Below are positions 63,708 through 64,000 of a stretch of DNA of 64,000 nucleotides, piece by piece. The stretch spans positions 823,420 to 887,419 of the forward strand of contig VZSE01011452.1 of NCBI GenBank assembly GCA_013398275.1. Reading direction: 5' to 3'. The notes under the pieces were generated by a model. The model saw only the letters and a program-made list of their open reading frames with translations. It ran no database searches and was not told where the DNA came from. The stretch is from Promerops cafer. Lineage: Eukaryota; Chordata; Aves; Passeriformes; Nectariniidae. How positions within the stretch are numbered: position 1 is the stretch's first letter; each line of letters begins with the position of its first letter. Both the position numbers and the translations under genes were made by a program.

Positions 63708-64000
63708 GTAAGTAGGTTGTGCTGTTTGTGCTCCTGCACCCTGTGAATCAGTGAGTTGTAAAGGATGACTCACCCCAGCCACACCTGATCCTATCTGAAA
63801 GGTCTCTAAGTGTGTATGGCAGGAGGGATTTTTTTTTTGTCAGGAATACAACATGTAAAAAGTTAGTGAAGTGCTTTGTTTTTTTTGTTTGAGTGTGGAT
63901 CTATCAAGGGACTGGAATAAAAAGCAAGTTTACTGCTGTGTATAAAATAAAGTCCTATCTTGTTTCAGATCCTTGTTGCTCAGAAGTAGAGAAAGAATGG
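63708..64000. other. Possible intron start, then AT-rich DNA
   Basis: It begins with GTAAGTAGG, the consensus donor following the candidate exon. The rest is T- and A-rich without recognisable features. Confidence 0.3.

Noticed and set aside
1..64000. Prokaryotic features (operons, CRISPR arrays, insertion sequences, phage)
   Set aside because: CR1 elements, CpG depletion with one CpG island, microsatellites and very low coding density show vertebrate nuclear DNA.

Overview
The window reads as vertebrate, most likely bird, nuclear DNA. It is mostly AT-rich non-coding sequence with very sparse repeats. Every interspersed repeat I can recognise is a CR1 non-LTR retrotransposon in the avian style: three 5'-truncated copies, all with the sense strand on minus, each carrying the typical CR1 3' tail of short ATTCTATG-like units. 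One copy still encodes a decayed C-terminal piece of the CR1 reverse-transcriptase ORF. There are no operons, ribosome binding sites, phage, CRISPR or insertion sequences. Almost all short open frames here are chance frames or lie inside repeats or the CpG island.

Layout. 1-18310 is AT-rich intergenic or intronic DNA. It contains two assembly duplications around single N characters (5941-6334 and 7342-8020) and several stretches that look like conserved non-coding elements, because CpGs are retained in AT-rich DNA (6690-7140, 10100-10860, 16080-17150). A 230-bp stretch at 14811-15039 is open on both strands. 18311-18560 is the first CR1. 22360-23461 is the second CR1, split by about 555 bp of unrelated GC-richer sequence. 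23940-24350 and 27230-27840 are GC-richer patches I cannot classify. 36381-36448 is a GGAT microsatellite. 36449-56230 is mostly featureless. 56270-58025 is a strong CpG island with a polypyrimidine mirror-like tract, a hairpin, a G-quadruplex motif, GC boxes, an inverted CCAAT box, a TATA-like element and a good minus-strand splice donor. A third N flanked by a 22-bp perfect repeat lies inside it. 58026-64000 is AT-rich again, with the third CR1 (61785-62071) and a candidate plus-strand coding first exon (63500-63707) ending at a strong splice donor.

Interpretation. The picture fits the 5' end and flank of a regulated vertebrate gene in a gene-poor region: a CpG-island promoter plus distant non-coding elements that may be enhancers. 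Orientation is unresolved. The core promoter signals read on minus, while the best coding-exon candidate lies about 5.5 kb away on plus. Either one gene or a divergent pair is possible. I could not identify the gene from the sequence. I found no convincing previously undescribed biological system. The most solid unusual observations are the three assembly-induced false duplications and the interrupted CR1.
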